Shown here: one piece after another, positions 49,961 through 62,038 of the stretch | How positions within the stretch are numbered: the first letter of the stretch is position 1 | Layout of the letters: the number at the start of each line of letters is the position of its first letter | DNA from: Arctopsyche grandis | Lineage: Eukaryota; Arthropoda; Insecta; Trichoptera; Hydropsychidae | Reading direction: 5' to 3' | DNA length: 64,000 bases | Assembly: GCF_051622035.1 (NCBI RefSeq) | Contig: NC_135364.1 | Location: 25,412,501-25,476,500, forward strand | Position numbers and translations under genes: made by a program | The notes under the pieces: generated by a model | What the model saw: only the letters and a program-made list of their open reading frames with translations | What the model was told of the DNA's origin: nothing | The model's database searches: none

Positions 49961-51496
49961 CGTAAAATGGCAGATCCTGAATATGCACAAATAATTAAAT
50001 GACTTAAATCAGCTACTATCAAGAAGAATAACGCGCAAAAACTACAAATTAAGGAAAACCCAATTTGCCAAAGTTCTGAAAGGCCTTGTGTAGGTTATTG
50101 AAACTACTTTCAATAATATTTTATTGGTTTATGACTTCGTCCATTACTATATCTCGAAGCCACCGCTAAGTGCCATACCTTTTTTTTTTGGTCTTTCATA
50201 GAAGTTTGAAATTAATAATTGTTAGTTTTGAAGAAAAAAACATTAATTAGAGTAAACCTTAAAAAACCGGTTGATCGAACCAAAATAACCAGTTTTCGGT
50301 TTTTTGAAAGATGGTCAAAAAGTTCATAGTTGGTAGGATATCAAAGCGACCTGAAGAATGGAAGTGGTTCAAAATCAGATCACAATTTTTGAACGGGCAA
50401 GAATGAAGCTAATAAAAGCTTGAAAAAACCCGTACAACACACAAATTGTTTCATTTGTAAGTCACATACGATCTTCTGCCACTTTGGTATCTCCTCAATT
50501 ATAGTTCTTTAAAGTTTTAATGTTTTTAATGATATATACTGTGGTTTTTATTTTTAAATGATGTAAAAAAATCGAAAATGCATCGCCAACAAATTAAAAA
50601 ATCAACTACACCTCAATCAGCTTTGGTCTCCCTGAAAGATTTACTTTGTCTTAAGCCTTTTAATTCAAGCTAGTAAACTCACTAATTGTGATGAAAAATA
50701 TCAACAGACAATATTGTTTCATTTGTAATTCCCATATAATCTTCTGCCACCACGGTAGCTTCCCAATTATGGTTCTTTAGAATTTAAATGTTTCGACATC
50801 TACATACATACGAGTACATACATTATTATGTTTTGATGTACCTTTGCCACTCCAGTCTTGCTATTAAATCGTATTATATAGTCACTTAATCACAAAATCA
50901 ATTATACCCTATTAAGTTCAAGACTTTTTTTTATCAGAAAGCTATTATTTTCAATCTTCATCAAAATTTAGAAACAATATGTCTTAATCGACCGTTGGTC
51001 CAGAGGCAAAATGATGCATCTGTCTGAAAAATCTCGTTGCACCGGCGTCGAGGGCATGTTGGGTGTTAGGGGTGTGAAAGTATTTGTACATATGTATGTA
51101 TGTATTTATGTACATACATGTGTATGGCTTTGAATATGTGTGTGTGTGTGTGTATGTCTGCAGCAAAATATATATGTGAGTGTGCGTGATGTGGAATGAT
51201 GGCGATTGGATGGGGTGGTGGGATGGGGTGCGGTGGAATGAGCCATTCAACTGCTGTTGCCATTCCCATCACTGTGACATAACATTGTATGTGCGTCAAA
51301 ATTTCCGATAAAATATATTCAAATTTTTCATTCATTATTTGATAGTAATTATTCTCCCTAGGTCTGGGTTTATTCTCGACGACCCTGAATATAAAATTGA
51401 AAATTTTCCTCCATCACCAAATATTCACAGATACACAAACTGATTCACAAATTTTATAAGAACCATTAAAACATGATCAGGTATCGATACTATATA
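49961..51496. other. Diverged repeat pieces, no gene
   Basis: Positions 50560-50700 resemble the dispersed repeat above (AATCGAAAATGCATCGCCAAC). A (TG)n run lies near 51137-51154 and a G-rich stretch near 51190-51245. The proline- and histidine-rich ORFs opposite these runs are simple-sequence artefacts. Confidence 0.4.
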
Positions 51497-51708
51497 CAGT
51501 GCCGGCCTTACACCCAATGGCGCCCTCGGGCAAATTTTTCTTAACACCCTTAGAAAAAAATTTCGCCTTTGGCACTCTAATCTAAAATTTTGTATGGCTT
51601 TTGGCGCTCTAATTTTAAAATTTAAAGCGCCTTTGACGCATCGAGTGGCGCACTAACTTGTTTGGCGCCCTCGGGGACCCAGCCCCCCCCCCCCTAAAAC
51701 TGGCACTG
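51497..51708 (+). mobile_element. hAT MITE
   Basis: The ends CAGTGCCGGCC and CTGGCACTG have an exact 8-bp duplication ACTATATA (51489-51496 and 51709-51716). A poly-C run lies near the right end. It is inserted in a copy of the 33975-34105 repeat (ATCAGTCAAAATCTCGAG continues after it). Confidence 0.88.
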
Positions 51709-51769
51709 ACTATATACAAATCAGTCAAAATCTCGAGGCCGATCTTTCTCACTCTCTCAAAACACATAA

Positions 51770-52165
51770 GCACCAAGTGTTTGGCATCGAGTGCTAATCC
51801 CGTAGAAATATTTAATACTACTGGTCAGACTTGAATATTTGTGACACCAAGTCGATCGTTTCTTATCAGAGTTTGCCAATTTATCTGATTTCATCGTTGA
51901 AACGGTTCCTCCATCAAATTGGCAAAAATCATCCTACCCGTCGTCACAAATATCTGAATTTCATTTATGTACAATATGTAAAAAATTATGTACAAGTCTA
52001 AATCCATAGATCTTTCTATGGATTAATTATTTTTTTGTTAATTTCGTGTTCTTCAGCCTTTCGAAATACAGCGATTTATTTAATAAAAATGCTGCAATGT
52101 TTGTAATTTATTGTCTAGGAAAGCCGCATTGAGATCTACCTGTTAGACCTTCCTGGTAATATAAT
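51770..52165 (+). repeat. SINE, head diverged
   Basis: Body words GTCGATCGTTTCTTATCAGA and GTTGAAACGGTTCC, then ATTGTCTAGGAAAGCCGCATTG and GACCTTCCTGG in the tail. The tRNA-like head is poorly preserved. Confidence 0.65.
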
Positions 52166-52181
52166 TTATTTATAAATAATA

Positions 52182-52640
52182 TAGCCAGCTATCAATGGTT
52201 AACATGTAATACTTTTAATTGTTTGGACATGAGCTCTATCCCGTATGCTGATGGCCAGATTTTTGATATGTGAATCCAATTTCGATCGTTTTCTACTAAT
52301 GTATCCGATTTCGTTGAGACGGTTCCAAACAAATTGACATCCCTATCCTACGGGTGGGGCCGCACCGTGCAACTTTGTCGGCCGACTAGTTGCGCGACAC
52401 GAAAAAATGTATGGAAATGTATGCGACAAACAAGAGACGGATGTAGCATGTCCCATCTACCTGCATGCATTGGTCTGGTCGCCCTCAACCAAGTCGCTCA
52501 CAAGTCGCACGGTGTGGCCCGGCCCTATCTCTCTCGTAAAAATTCACCGTCTTGATTTTCGGTGATTTGTATTATATAAAATGCTGCGAATTTGTCTCTG
52601 TGGCTGTTAATCTTTTGACCATAGATGTCGTGTTTAATAA
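52182..52640 (+). repeat. Diverged SINE interrupted by a MITE
   Basis: AGCCAGCTATCAATGGTTAAC, TCGATCGTTTTCTACTAA and GAGACGGTTCC are SINE words. The body is split near 52345-52535 and resumes with CTCGTAAAAATTCACCG. Confidence 0.5.
52347..52530. mobile_element. MITE with GC-rich TIRs
   Basis: The left end GGGTGGGGCCGCACCGTGC and the right end GCACGGTGTGGCCCGGCCC are imperfect inverted repeats. The surrounding SINE is interrupted exactly here. A CCCTATC word occurs on both sides, but the exact duplication is unclear. Confidence 0.6.
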
Positions 52641-52744
52641 ATGGGCTTATGTTTAAATAATTAATATATAATTCTTAATCTGTATAGCACCTGGTCGCAA
52701 TCTGTGTGCATGATTGATTGGATAAATAAAATAAAAAAATAAAA

Positions 52745-53640
52745 TAGCACATGAATGTAATTCATAATAAAAAAAATTATCAAATCTATCAGCCATCATG
52801 TAAAATCGATCATATCAAATCGTATGCACAATACATACGCTAAATACCATGTTGCATATAGTTTGCGATAATAATTCGAAGCTTACGTATGTGCAATAGT
52901 ACACGACCAGCATAGGGCAATAATTTCATGGACTAGACACGCATGGCCGACTGCGCGATCAACCTGGGGGCTTTATGGCTACCGGCTGCCGACAAGTACA
53001 GGGCTGTGCCAAATCCCCAAAAACTAACATTTCAAAATAAACACCCACCACCGAGCACAAACAACCAAAATCGAAAGACCCAACTAGAAAATCACCAATC
53101 TAAATCATCGCAACGATGAATACCCTTCGATTTGATCTTTTTAAGTAAAAATTTAAGAAGTTGACGCTATATTTGACGTGTTGTGGTATGTCAGGTCGGG
53201 TAGCATCCCTAGCTTGTGTCCAGTGTTGTATCGAATCCAGTGAACCGTGTGTGTGTTTGTACACGCGGGGCGGGCGCGAACATGCGGATCAGCGCAACGT
53301 GGTATTATGTCGCAACACGGGGGTATTACGGTGAGAGCAAGGGGGTGGGCAAAGGGGTGGTTGGAGAGGGATGGTGTGCGAAAGGGTGGAGAGTGCATCG
53401 GGAATCACCACATTTGAGAAAGCATTCGCTGGCGCGCCACAGTTGGACATTAGCTGTGGGTGACCAAATTTTCAAAAGCCACCTATCTAATGAAGAATTC
53501 TGTATATGTATTTGGAATTTGTATGGAAAAAGCAACGCTTCATATATTCGTAGATACAAATATACTTGTAAAGAGTCTTGGTAATTAATTGAATTACCTT
53601 ACCTTTACCTATGCTTACCTTTCGTTTACCTATGTAGTTC
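52745..53640. other. No gene recognised; CpG-richer stretch
   Basis: Positions 53216-53470 have more CG (CGCGGGGCGGGCGCGAAC, CTGGCGCGCCACAG). They have long but overlapping ORFs on both strands with no domain. A short transcribed exon cannot be excluded. Confidence 0.3.
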
Positions 53641-54880
53641 AATAACCATTCGATTTGTTCCTTTTTTTCAACATGTTGTTCTGAATCTCATACATTTTCC
53701 ATGATTCATCTACCTATCTTACTCGTGATCCTTCCTACTCTCTCTTAAGTTCCATTAGTACTTTCCATGTACATATGTAAATCTTCGAACCACATTGATC
53801 TTTCAATCTCCACTCACTTCCATCGTTTTCATGTAGCCTTCTTGTCCATTCTTCATCCATTTCAATAACTACCCAATTTTTGGATGAAATACTTTCCAAC
53901 ATGCTGTTCTGAACTTCATACATTTTCCTTGATTCGTCTACCTACATTACTTGTGAACCTTCCTACTTTCTCTTGAGTTCCATTAACACTTTCCATATAC
54001 ATAAGTAAATCTTCTAACCACATTTCCATTTCAATCTCTACTCAATTCCATAATTTCCATGTAGTACATAACTTAAGTAGAGTACAAAAACTTATGTAGT
54101 CCATTCTTCATCCATTTCAATAACTACCCTATTTTTAATGGAATCCTTCAACGTGCTGTTCTGAACCTCATACATTTTCCTTGATTCGTCTACCTATCTT
54201 GCTTGTGATCCATTCTACTATCTTTTCAGTTCCATTAGCACTTTCCATGTACATATGTAAGTATTCTAACCACATTGCCACTTCCCATGTACATATACAT
54301 ATGTAATCTTCTAACCACATTGCCATTTCAATCTCTCCACTCGTTTTCATGAAGCCTTCTTGCGTCCTTTTAAACTTTCTTGAGTACTATGCAAGTACTT
54401 CTGTTGTCCATTCTACATCCATTTCAATAACTACCCAATTCTTGAACAAAAACCTTTCCAATATGCTCTTCTGAACCCCATACATTGTCCCTGATTCATC
54501 TGCGTGATCCTTTCTACTCTCTCTTGTTCCTTTCAAGCACTTTCCATGTACATATGTACATCTTCTGACTACATTGCCATTAAAATCTCTCCACTCGTTT
54601 TATGTAGCCTTTTTGCGTCCCTTTAAACTTTCTTGAGAACTATGCAAGTACTTCTGTTCTCCATTCTTCGTTAATTTTAATAACTGCCCAATTTCTGGAT
54701 AAAAACCTTTTCAACATGCTGTTTTGAAGCTCATACATTTTCCTTGATTCGTTTACCCATCTCATTTATAATCCTTCATAAGCTCTCTTGGGTACCATTC
54801 AAACACTTTTACACGTGTACATCTTATAACCGCTTTGTCAGGTACTCTGGTTATACATATGTACCTCTAATTCATATGTT
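53640..54880 (-). repeat. Degenerate tandem array derived from an RTE 3' end
   Basis: About five units follow one another at spacings of roughly 230-310 bp, marked by TGCTGTTCTGAA-like words at 53669, 53897, 54149, 54458 and 54713, each followed by CATACATTTTCC. Each unit resembles, in the same order, the 3' part of the RTE ORF as it appears on the plus strand at 36800-37060 (GGATGAA..CCAACA..TTTTCC..CATTGCCATTTCAATCTC). The ORFs here are remnants. Confidence 0.65.
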
Positions 54881-54899
54881 TCATCTTATTTCGTTGAAT

Positions 54900-55650
54900 T
54901 ATTTATAACCATACTACGTAATAAATTTGTGAACAGTCTCAGTGATAACAATAACATGCCCTTCAGACATAAACACATATAAGCAATTAATATTTGTTTT
55001 AAAAGTTTTTTAAGTGAAATATAATATATATGTATGTATAAAATATATTATGAACATCTAAATACATATAAGGATTGTAAATATGTAGCAATATATTTGT
55101 CCTATTTTGATTCACAACCAATACATACGAATCGTTATCCTTTTCTTATTTTGTTGAACTTTTTATTTCAGAAACCTACTTAACTTTGCTTTAGATTGAA
55201 ACCAAGAAAAAACTTACCATGACAGAATTCTACATTATGTTTCATACAATTTGATTTCATTTGGTTTCTAGTAATTGCGTTAAATTTCAGTTTAATCAAT
55301 TGGATAAATTATTTAAGTATTTTTAGTCAACAGAAACGGTAAAAACACCTGGCTGAGACGAGGCCATCACGAATCAAAGATCATCTGAATATCTTGATTT
55401 ACTTTTATCTGTGATACTCTTTGATTTCTTTAATGTGACAAAAAAATTGTATCTCTGCAATTTATGAATTGTAAATAGGTTTTTGAGTTTGTTTTATTAT
55501 GATGCATACAGTGACATTAAAATAGGATATTTATGTACCCATGTACTATTAATACTAACAAGAAAAATCATGTGTAAAATAGAAAATGATCTCTAATATT
55601 TTGAACATAACATGTGAACAATAAATAGCTTATAATGATCAAAAATCAAA
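54900..55650 (+). mobile_element. Jockey-like LINE 3' remnant
   Basis: Positions 54910-54990 hold a decayed copy of the C-terminal coding end seen at 62220-62300 (GTCTCAGTGATAACAATAAC, TTCAGACATAAACACA). Positions 55480-55650 hold the 3' UTR (AATTGTAAATAGGTTTTTGAG, GTGAACAATAAATAGC, ATCAAAAATCAAAC). The middle part is diverged. Confidence 0.55.
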
Positions 55651-55939
55651 CAATTATTACAAACGCGGAACGAGTGGTCACCTTACATAAGGTACATATG
55701 TACATACAATAGAAACAGGCAAAACGATTCACGGCGAATATCCCCAAATTGACCCAATCGAATTCAACCCTTAATCAAATTTCCAGTTTGGCTTTTTGTA
55801 ACGTATGTACGTCACATTCAATAAAGAGAACCAATTTAAAAATTCGATATACATATGAATATATGTGTGTGTATATATTTTTTATTCGAGCTTTATAATT
55901 GCTTCATCGGTGCGATAATTTGTTAAGTGGAAGTCTACG

Positions 55940-56130
55940 AATATTGTTCGAACTTATTGACGTGTGGAAATTTGCGTTGTACGTCGTGGTCGTAATTGCG
56001 AGCGGCGTCGTCTGAAGTCGTCGTCCCGTTTTTAGGGGTTGGGGGATGAAACGGTTTCAGTGCAGATGGCGTCGAACCTCCCCCAGCCTCTCATTGGCTG
56101 CGGCTAGCTCCGCCCCTAACCGACCACTTG
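55940..56130 (-). promoter_or_regulatory. CpG-richer promoter-like segment
   Basis: On the minus strand GGGGCGGAGC (GC-box-like) lies about 10 bases before GCCAATGAG (CCAAT box), followed by CTGGGGGAGG and a CpG-rich leader (ACGACGACTTCAGACGACGCC). This combination is rare in the window. No coding exon could be attached, so it remains a candidate promoter or 5' UTR. Confidence 0.3.
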
Positions 56131-56439
56131 GCTTTCCAACACCAAAACACACAATAACTCCTCGTTAACTACAATTTTCACCAATTGGTTGTTTCACTTT
56201 ACGTTCACTTTTTCAATCAAAATCATATTTTATTCAATAAACATACATATATAAAAAAAAATTAAAAGTGTTCACAAAGTAGCACAACCCATCAAGTAAA
56301 ATTCCAAACGAAAATATTTCACTTCAGCAATGTACATTTGCGACTGATGTCAATAATAAACCGTATATTTGCAAGTAGACGTGCACTCCGACCGACTCGG
56401 ATAGTGTCCTTCTATGCACACCCGGTCGATCACCTACAG

Positions 56440-57066
56440 CAATGTTCGCTAAGTGAGCTATTTTTAGACTATTTTGGGTGTGGACTTTTTTGTTTGACTT
56501 AATAAAGGAAGAATACTAGTCAAGAAATTGATATTGTTCTCGCATCATTTGAAAATAAATAACTGCAATGAATACTTATGGTATTTAAGCACCTGTTCTG
56601 TTGGTTCATTGAGACTATTTTTCTATGAAATTGCTGTTAACTAAATGCTTTCTTTCTCTAAGCGAGACATTATTTAGTTGCCAGCAGGGATGTTCATTTT
56701 ATCTTAAAATAATACTCTCAAAGGAGCCAAATGGTTAAAAACAGGAAATAATGTTAATTACAGACGGACAGATCGTTGTCGTTTAAAGTAAATGAAAGCC
56801 TAAATACAAAAGTAGATATAAACCTCCCCGACAAAGATAAAAAGCAAACGAAATATCTTATCTAAAATATTTACATTTTTATTGATTTATTTTATTACAA
56901 TACTTAGTACTTGTTTATTTAATTTATTGTGATTTATATTATTAAAATAAATATTACATTTTCAATTGAAAATCCCTATCAACTGCATCTGTAGATAAAA
57001 ATAGGCCAATACTATAATCCTGGAAAAAATAGCTACGCCCAAATATAGCTCGCTTGGCGACCAGTG
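56440..57066 (+). mobile_element. hAT-type MITE, second family
   Basis: The ends CAATGTTCGCTAAGTGAGC and GCTCGCTTGGCGACCAGTG are inverted repeats with four mismatches. An exact 8-bp duplication ACCTACAG flanks it (56432-56439 and 57067-57074). An inverted copy lies at 61316-61857. It has no ORF. Confidence 0.82.
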
Positions 57067-57312
57067 ACCTACAGCACAGTTGAATCCAATCGCGAATCCA
57101 GCTCTATCTGTTTATGCCTTACGTTTTCGCCATTCTATTCCTTTTTTGTGGGATACTATATTATATTAACGACTGTAAAATAAAGTTATTTTCGTTTGAA
57201 TGTACGTAATTATACCTATACAGAAACTATAAGCAACGACATTAAACTACATACAAGCTTAAAAAAATAATTTTATTCTACATATGTCGTTGCTCTTTCT
57301 GTATATGCAGTA

Positions 57313-57511
57313 CTAGTTGTTTTACCCGGCTTCGCTCAGTTTTTGTAATATAAACAGCTTAAACATGGCCAATCTAATAGTAAATATTCAATTGTTTTTT
57401 TATTAAATTTATTTGAATCGAAAAAAATATAATATCCAACCAATTGAATTGTCGTCAGCTACCAACCAATGATACAAACTTATAAAATCTCTTTCGAAAT
57501 TATATATTAGA
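57313..57511 (-). mobile_element. Short Helitron, family B
   Basis: On the minus strand it runs from A|TCTAATATATAATTTCGAA to CTGAGCGAAGCCGGGTAAAAC..CTAG before T. It is 199 bp, the best preserved pair with 42411-42607. Confidence 0.75.
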
Positions 57512-57569
57512 TTACAATCATGATCTGACAGATTTATTTAGTTTGAAACACTCTTTGAAATCAACACCA

Positions 57570-58190
57570 TCTACAACCGCTCACCATTCACTGCTGGATG
57601 AAGGCCCCTCCAACACGCTTCCAATCGTCTCTGTTTTGCGCAACTCCCATCCATCTCACCCTACACATTTCGTCTACCCATCTTCCCCGCGGTCTTTATT
57701 TTACCCCTTTGCATTCTCTCGGGTACCATTCAAGCACTTCTTTTGTCTACCTTTCGTCCATTCTTCTGTGGCCCGCCCAATGCCATTTCAATCTCTTCAC
57801 TCTATCCACTTTATCCACTACTCCTTTCATACGTCTCACCCACGTATTTCACTTCCTGCCTTTCATCATTATGCCGAGCATACAGCGCTCTATACTTCTA
57901 GATACGTATAAATAGCGAATTTCAATCATTAAATCCTATTCTTACCTTTTACATCAACGTCAGAAGATATTGTCTGGAAAGACAATGCGTATCTACACAC
58001 GTTATAAGTTTTATCTACACACGATATACTCGAAAGTTCCAACCTCTGCATTCTATCCACTATGTACATATTCACTATACTTGTCATACTTCTCACCCAC
58101 CTATTCCGTTTTCTATCTCTCCTCGTTATGCTAAGAATACACCGTTCCATACTTCTTTGAGTGCATTTGACTTTATTTAGCATTTTGATT
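57570..58190 (-). mobile_element. RTE LINE 3' fragment, decayed
   Basis: Positions 57585-57905 match the 3' end of the RTE ORF on the minus strand (CTGCTGGATGAAGGC, TCTCGGGTACCATTCAAGCA). Positions 58060-58190 match the next upstream piece (the Q-C-T-Q-R-S-M-E-R-C region). About 150 unrelated bases lie between. Frames are broken. Confidence 0.7.
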
Positions 58191-58298
58191 AATATTAATT
58201 TTTCTTACTGAATTTTAATCAATATTGACCGTAAAAAAGTCGACGGTGAAAAAGTCGAAAATATTCGTTTACCATGCATACATATGAAAAACGGTTAG

Positions 58299-58303
<5 letters not shown>

Positions 58304-58356
<53 letters not shown>
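58304..58356. repeat. (TA)n microsatellite
   Basis: A TA run of about 50 bases. The Tyr-Ile ORFs across it on both strands are artefacts. Confidence 0.9.
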
Positions 58357-58360
<4 letters not shown>

Positions 58361-58529
58361 TGGCGTGCGGTAAAACTCTCTCTCCTTCCGTCGTACATCC
58401 TCACTTAATTTGCGCGAGCAGGATACAACAGGAACTAGAGGAACAGTTTTTTCTTCCCGTATCCTGCGCGCGTACATTAAACAAGGCTGTATGACAAAAA
58501 GAGAGATAATTTCACCGCATGCCACTCAT
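58357..58529. mobile_element. Short TIR element
   Basis: AGTGGCGTGCGGT and ACCGCATGCCACT are inverted with one mismatch and bound a GC-richer interior. The interior also has CCTCACTTAATTTGCGCG and a related CTGCGCGCG pair. The TSD is hidden in the adjoining TA repeats. Confidence 0.55.
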
Positions 58530-58669
58530 ATGTATATATTATATATACATACATACTACCGTTTACCATGCACCCTTTTTTTTTTGATCTTTCGACTTAA
58601 GATCTTTCGATTTTCGATCTTTGACCTTTTAACTTTCGGTGCCGTGAGGTAGACCCTTTCCACATATGT

Positions 58670-59255
58670 ATGTATTATACCAATCATACTCTAGTGTGTG
58701 TCCTTTACATTGAAATCAAAATTGGCATTTATCAATTCGTTAATTTAAAAATACTAAGCAAATCAATCGGAAGATAATTGATTGTAAAACTTATCCAAAG
58801 GGCGATAAGGCAATACAGTTTCCTCAAGTCGAAGTGACCCAGTCACCGAAGGGTAAGAGGATGCATGACAAAATGGCCTGCAGACTCCAGAGTCGTATAG
58901 CCCAATTGTCGTCGTCTCCTTCGCACACCTATAAACCCAGCCCTCACATAAACAGCATCCCTTTCGCACTCTGGTGTCGGGGATGAATCACGTTAGGGGG
59001 TGGGGGTGGGATGATGCCGCGAGAGGGATGCTACGAGCTGGAGAGGGCCACTCTGACATCAGTTCACGAATGGCTGTTGCATATAGAGGGTCTTATCGCG
59101 CTTTTTGATATCCGTAGCCAAATTTGCAATCGTAAACACTTGCAAATAAGTTGTAATGATAAGTGAAAAGGACTCTTAGCTCATTGGGCGCTATTTGCTC
59201 TACATTCGCGCTCGTGTAGCAATTCTTAACCCGTTGACTTATTTACGTTTAGAAT
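58670..59255. other. No gene recognised; upstream region of the exon candidate
   Basis: The sequence is mixed, with a G-rich run near 58995-59010. It would be the promoter-proximal region if 59260-59352 is a first exon. Confidence 0.3.
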
Positions 59256-59259
59256 TGAT

Positions 59260-59352
59260 TATAAAAGTTAGACTATTATAATATTATTATCGTCGACCTG
59301 ACGCCACTTTGGGATAAACAGCGGACGGTTCCGCTCAGAAGAATGGGAACAG
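59260..59352 (+). promoter_or_regulatory. TATA box and possible first exon
   Basis: TATAAAAG (59260-59267) is followed about 75 bases on by ATG GGA ACA G and a good donor GTGAGA (59353). This would give a first coding exon of ten bases. The intervening leader is CpG-richer (CGTCGACCTGACGCC). No downstream exon was recognised in the remaining window, so support is limited to the core signals. Confidence 0.25.
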
Positions 59353-59359
59353 GTGAGAT

Positions 59360-61310
59360 TTAACTGCTTATTAATTGCTTTATATATATATATTGTAGGT
59401 TTTTAGTCAATTTTATTCAAAATACCGACACACTAGTTAAAATATGTTATTTAATGCGGCTATTTAGCAAAATATAAATATAACTATGAACTAATGTATT
59501 ATCAAAAATATTTATTGGATCTCCTTCAGTTGGTTTCAAAATTATTAAGTAACGTTTCTATCAGTTAATGATATATTTATTTAAAAATGGAGATTGGAAG
59601 GGCTTAAAATATTAAAATAAAATTTAAGAAGAGCTAAAATAGTGTTCATTTCTAATCTTGTATATTTAAAATCGAATCAGACGTGTTTGTAGTTTGTAAA
59701 AGGCATTTATATTTATATAAATATTATACAGTTTTTGAAGTTCGGATTTATTGTTTTATTTAAACAAACAAGTGTTCATATTTTTCTTTAAAATGTACTT
59801 ACAATTAATTACAATAATGATCAGTAGATCAGTAGCTATTAAAATATGTATAAGATGTATTGTGAATATTTAATTTATTTATAATAAAAAGCATTTAAAA
59901 ATCAAATCAAAATGACTCGATTAAATTCTAAGCAACATCAAAACACTTGATTTCATTCTGTAAAATTATGTTGTAAATATACATTTTAGTTACACTAAAA
60001 TTAAATCATAAATTTATTTGTTTTGTTATATTTCAATTCTAAAATGTTAAGGATTATTCAAACGGATACAATTTTTCTAATATGAACCGGAAAATGTACA
60101 AATGGAAGAAAATTTCCAATTGGATAGTGTACGTATATTTCGGAAAACATTTTAAATTTTATTGAACGAAACTATACATACATGCCATTTATTATACTTT
60201 CGTATGTTTTGTATTACATTTGCCTCTAATCTAGGTACTTTTAATTTGTAGTAATACGTGTAAATTTTATAAAGTACTTTTTTATTTGAAAAAAATTGCA
60301 GGAACAGTCATTGCGGTATCAAATTTTGATCACATTAAATTTTCTTAATTGATATTTTGTAGGTACAATTTTTTTTTAATTTTCTTTGATTTCATAACAA
60401 ATAACAGTATTTTATGAATAAAACAAAATTATAAACGCACATATGTATGTATATACGAATACATAAGTACGTTCAAATCCTACTATACGTCTGTAAATAT
60501 TAGCCGGTAGAATTGTTCACGTATACGATACTCTACTTTGCACCCCACAAATCCCCTTTCGCACCCTTAGATAACAGCTCCCAGGCACAAAGTGGCCGAG
60601 AGGAGCTTTGTGAAGTATTAGCCAACAATAGCGACAAACGGCTCGGGCCATCTTAGCTGCTCTGGACCATCTCCATATATTCGAAAGACCGCTTATACGG
60701 TTGTTCGTTCAATAAACACCGAGATGTTTGTTCATCTCTATCCCGTTTCTCGCTCGGAAGGGGGTGGCAGGGGGTTGGAATTTATATCGAGAAAGTGGGA
60801 TAATTTAAAAATAATACCCACGATAAAGGAAACAGTGCCTGAAATAAATCCAATGAAAGTTTTTTATATAAACATTTTTCGATACATAAAAGTTCAACGT
60901 TTGAAAAAAATGAACAAAAGAATATCGATAATACAATTGGAACAAATTCATTTGTTAAACATTTTTCAACATTCTTTGAGTAAGTTTTTATATTAACGAT
61001 CATAAATGGACAAGTTCAATTTGGGGCATCCTTCCTTACAAATAACTTTTTAAAGATTTTTTCATCACTCTCTTATACTTAAATTTGTGTAGGTACATCA
61101 TTGAAATTAACAGTGGATTGATTTTGATTTTTAAATGCTTTTAATTATTCATACATTATGTTAACGATACATCTTAGGTAGATTCTAATAGCTACTGATA
61201 CAGTGATCATTATCTATTTTATATATTATTTTATTTTCATACAGTTCAACAGGAATGAAAGCTCAAATAAACCATTAACAGTATATTAATTTATTATGAT
61301 TACTTATTTA
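59360..61310. other. Mostly unique A/T-rich DNA, LINE tails
   Basis: LINE 3' UTR tails occur at 59815-59910 (plus strand, GATCAGTAGATCAGTAGCTA) and 61125-61300 (minus strand). The part 60530-60780 is less A/T-rich. No gene is supported. Confidence 0.4.
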
Positions 61311-61315
61311 CGTCC

Positions 61316-61857
61316 CTGGTCGCCTGGTTTCCAGGATTATACTATTGGCCTATTTTTTCTATGGATGCAATTGACAGGGGTTTTCAATATAAAATATAAT
61401 ATGTATTTTAACAAAATAAATCATTAGCAATGTAAATAATTTTGTTTTAAATATTTTAGACAAGATCCTTCGTTCCATTTTTCTCTCTGTTGAGGAGGTT
61501 TATACCTACTTTTGTATTAAGGTTTGCACTTTCATTTAACGATATCGGTCGGTAAACAATTAAATACTTTAAAGTATTATTTTTAAATAAAATGAACATC
61601 CCTGCTGGCAGCTAAATAATGTCTCGCTTAGAGAAAAAAGTATTTAGTTAACAGTAATTTCATACAAAAATAGTCTCAATGACCGGACAGAACAGGTTCT
61701 AAAATAGTATAAGTATTCATTGCAGTTATTTCCAATTCAAAAAATGCGAGAACAATATGAATTTATTGATAAGTATTTGTCCTTTATTAGTCAAACAAAA
61801 AGGTTCACACCCAAAATGTAAACTACCCCCAAAAACAGCTCATTTGGCGAACACTGA
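61316..61857 (-). mobile_element. hAT-type MITE, inverted copy of 56440-57066
   Basis: On the minus strand it begins CAGTGTTCGCCAAATGAGC and carries the shared internal words AAGCGAGACATTATTTAG and CAGCAGGGATGTTCATTTTA. The far end (CCCTGGTCGCC) is present. The flanking 8-mers do not match, so the duplication has decayed or the end has rearranged. Confidence 0.65.
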
Positions 61858-62038
61858 CCTACTACGTATTAGTTTGACCCAAAATTACGGATTAACCATA
61901 AGTCAGAACTCAACTAACTATCGTTGTTACAAAGGGTCAATTTTTCTCATTAGTATGATTGCTATTCGAGAGATAATCTTAGATTTGTAGAACATTTTTC
62001 ATATTGCCGCTACACTACATATACTCATACACGCCTCG

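Noticed and set aside
51066-51335. Pro/His-rich ORFs near a (TG)n run
   Set aside because: They are simple-sequence translations with no conserved motif.
52334-52555. 73-residue ORF
   Set aside because: It spans a MITE inserted in a SINE, and its frame crosses both borders.
58295-58525. Tyr-Ile repeat proteins on both strands
   Set aside because: They are translations of the (TA)n microsatellite.
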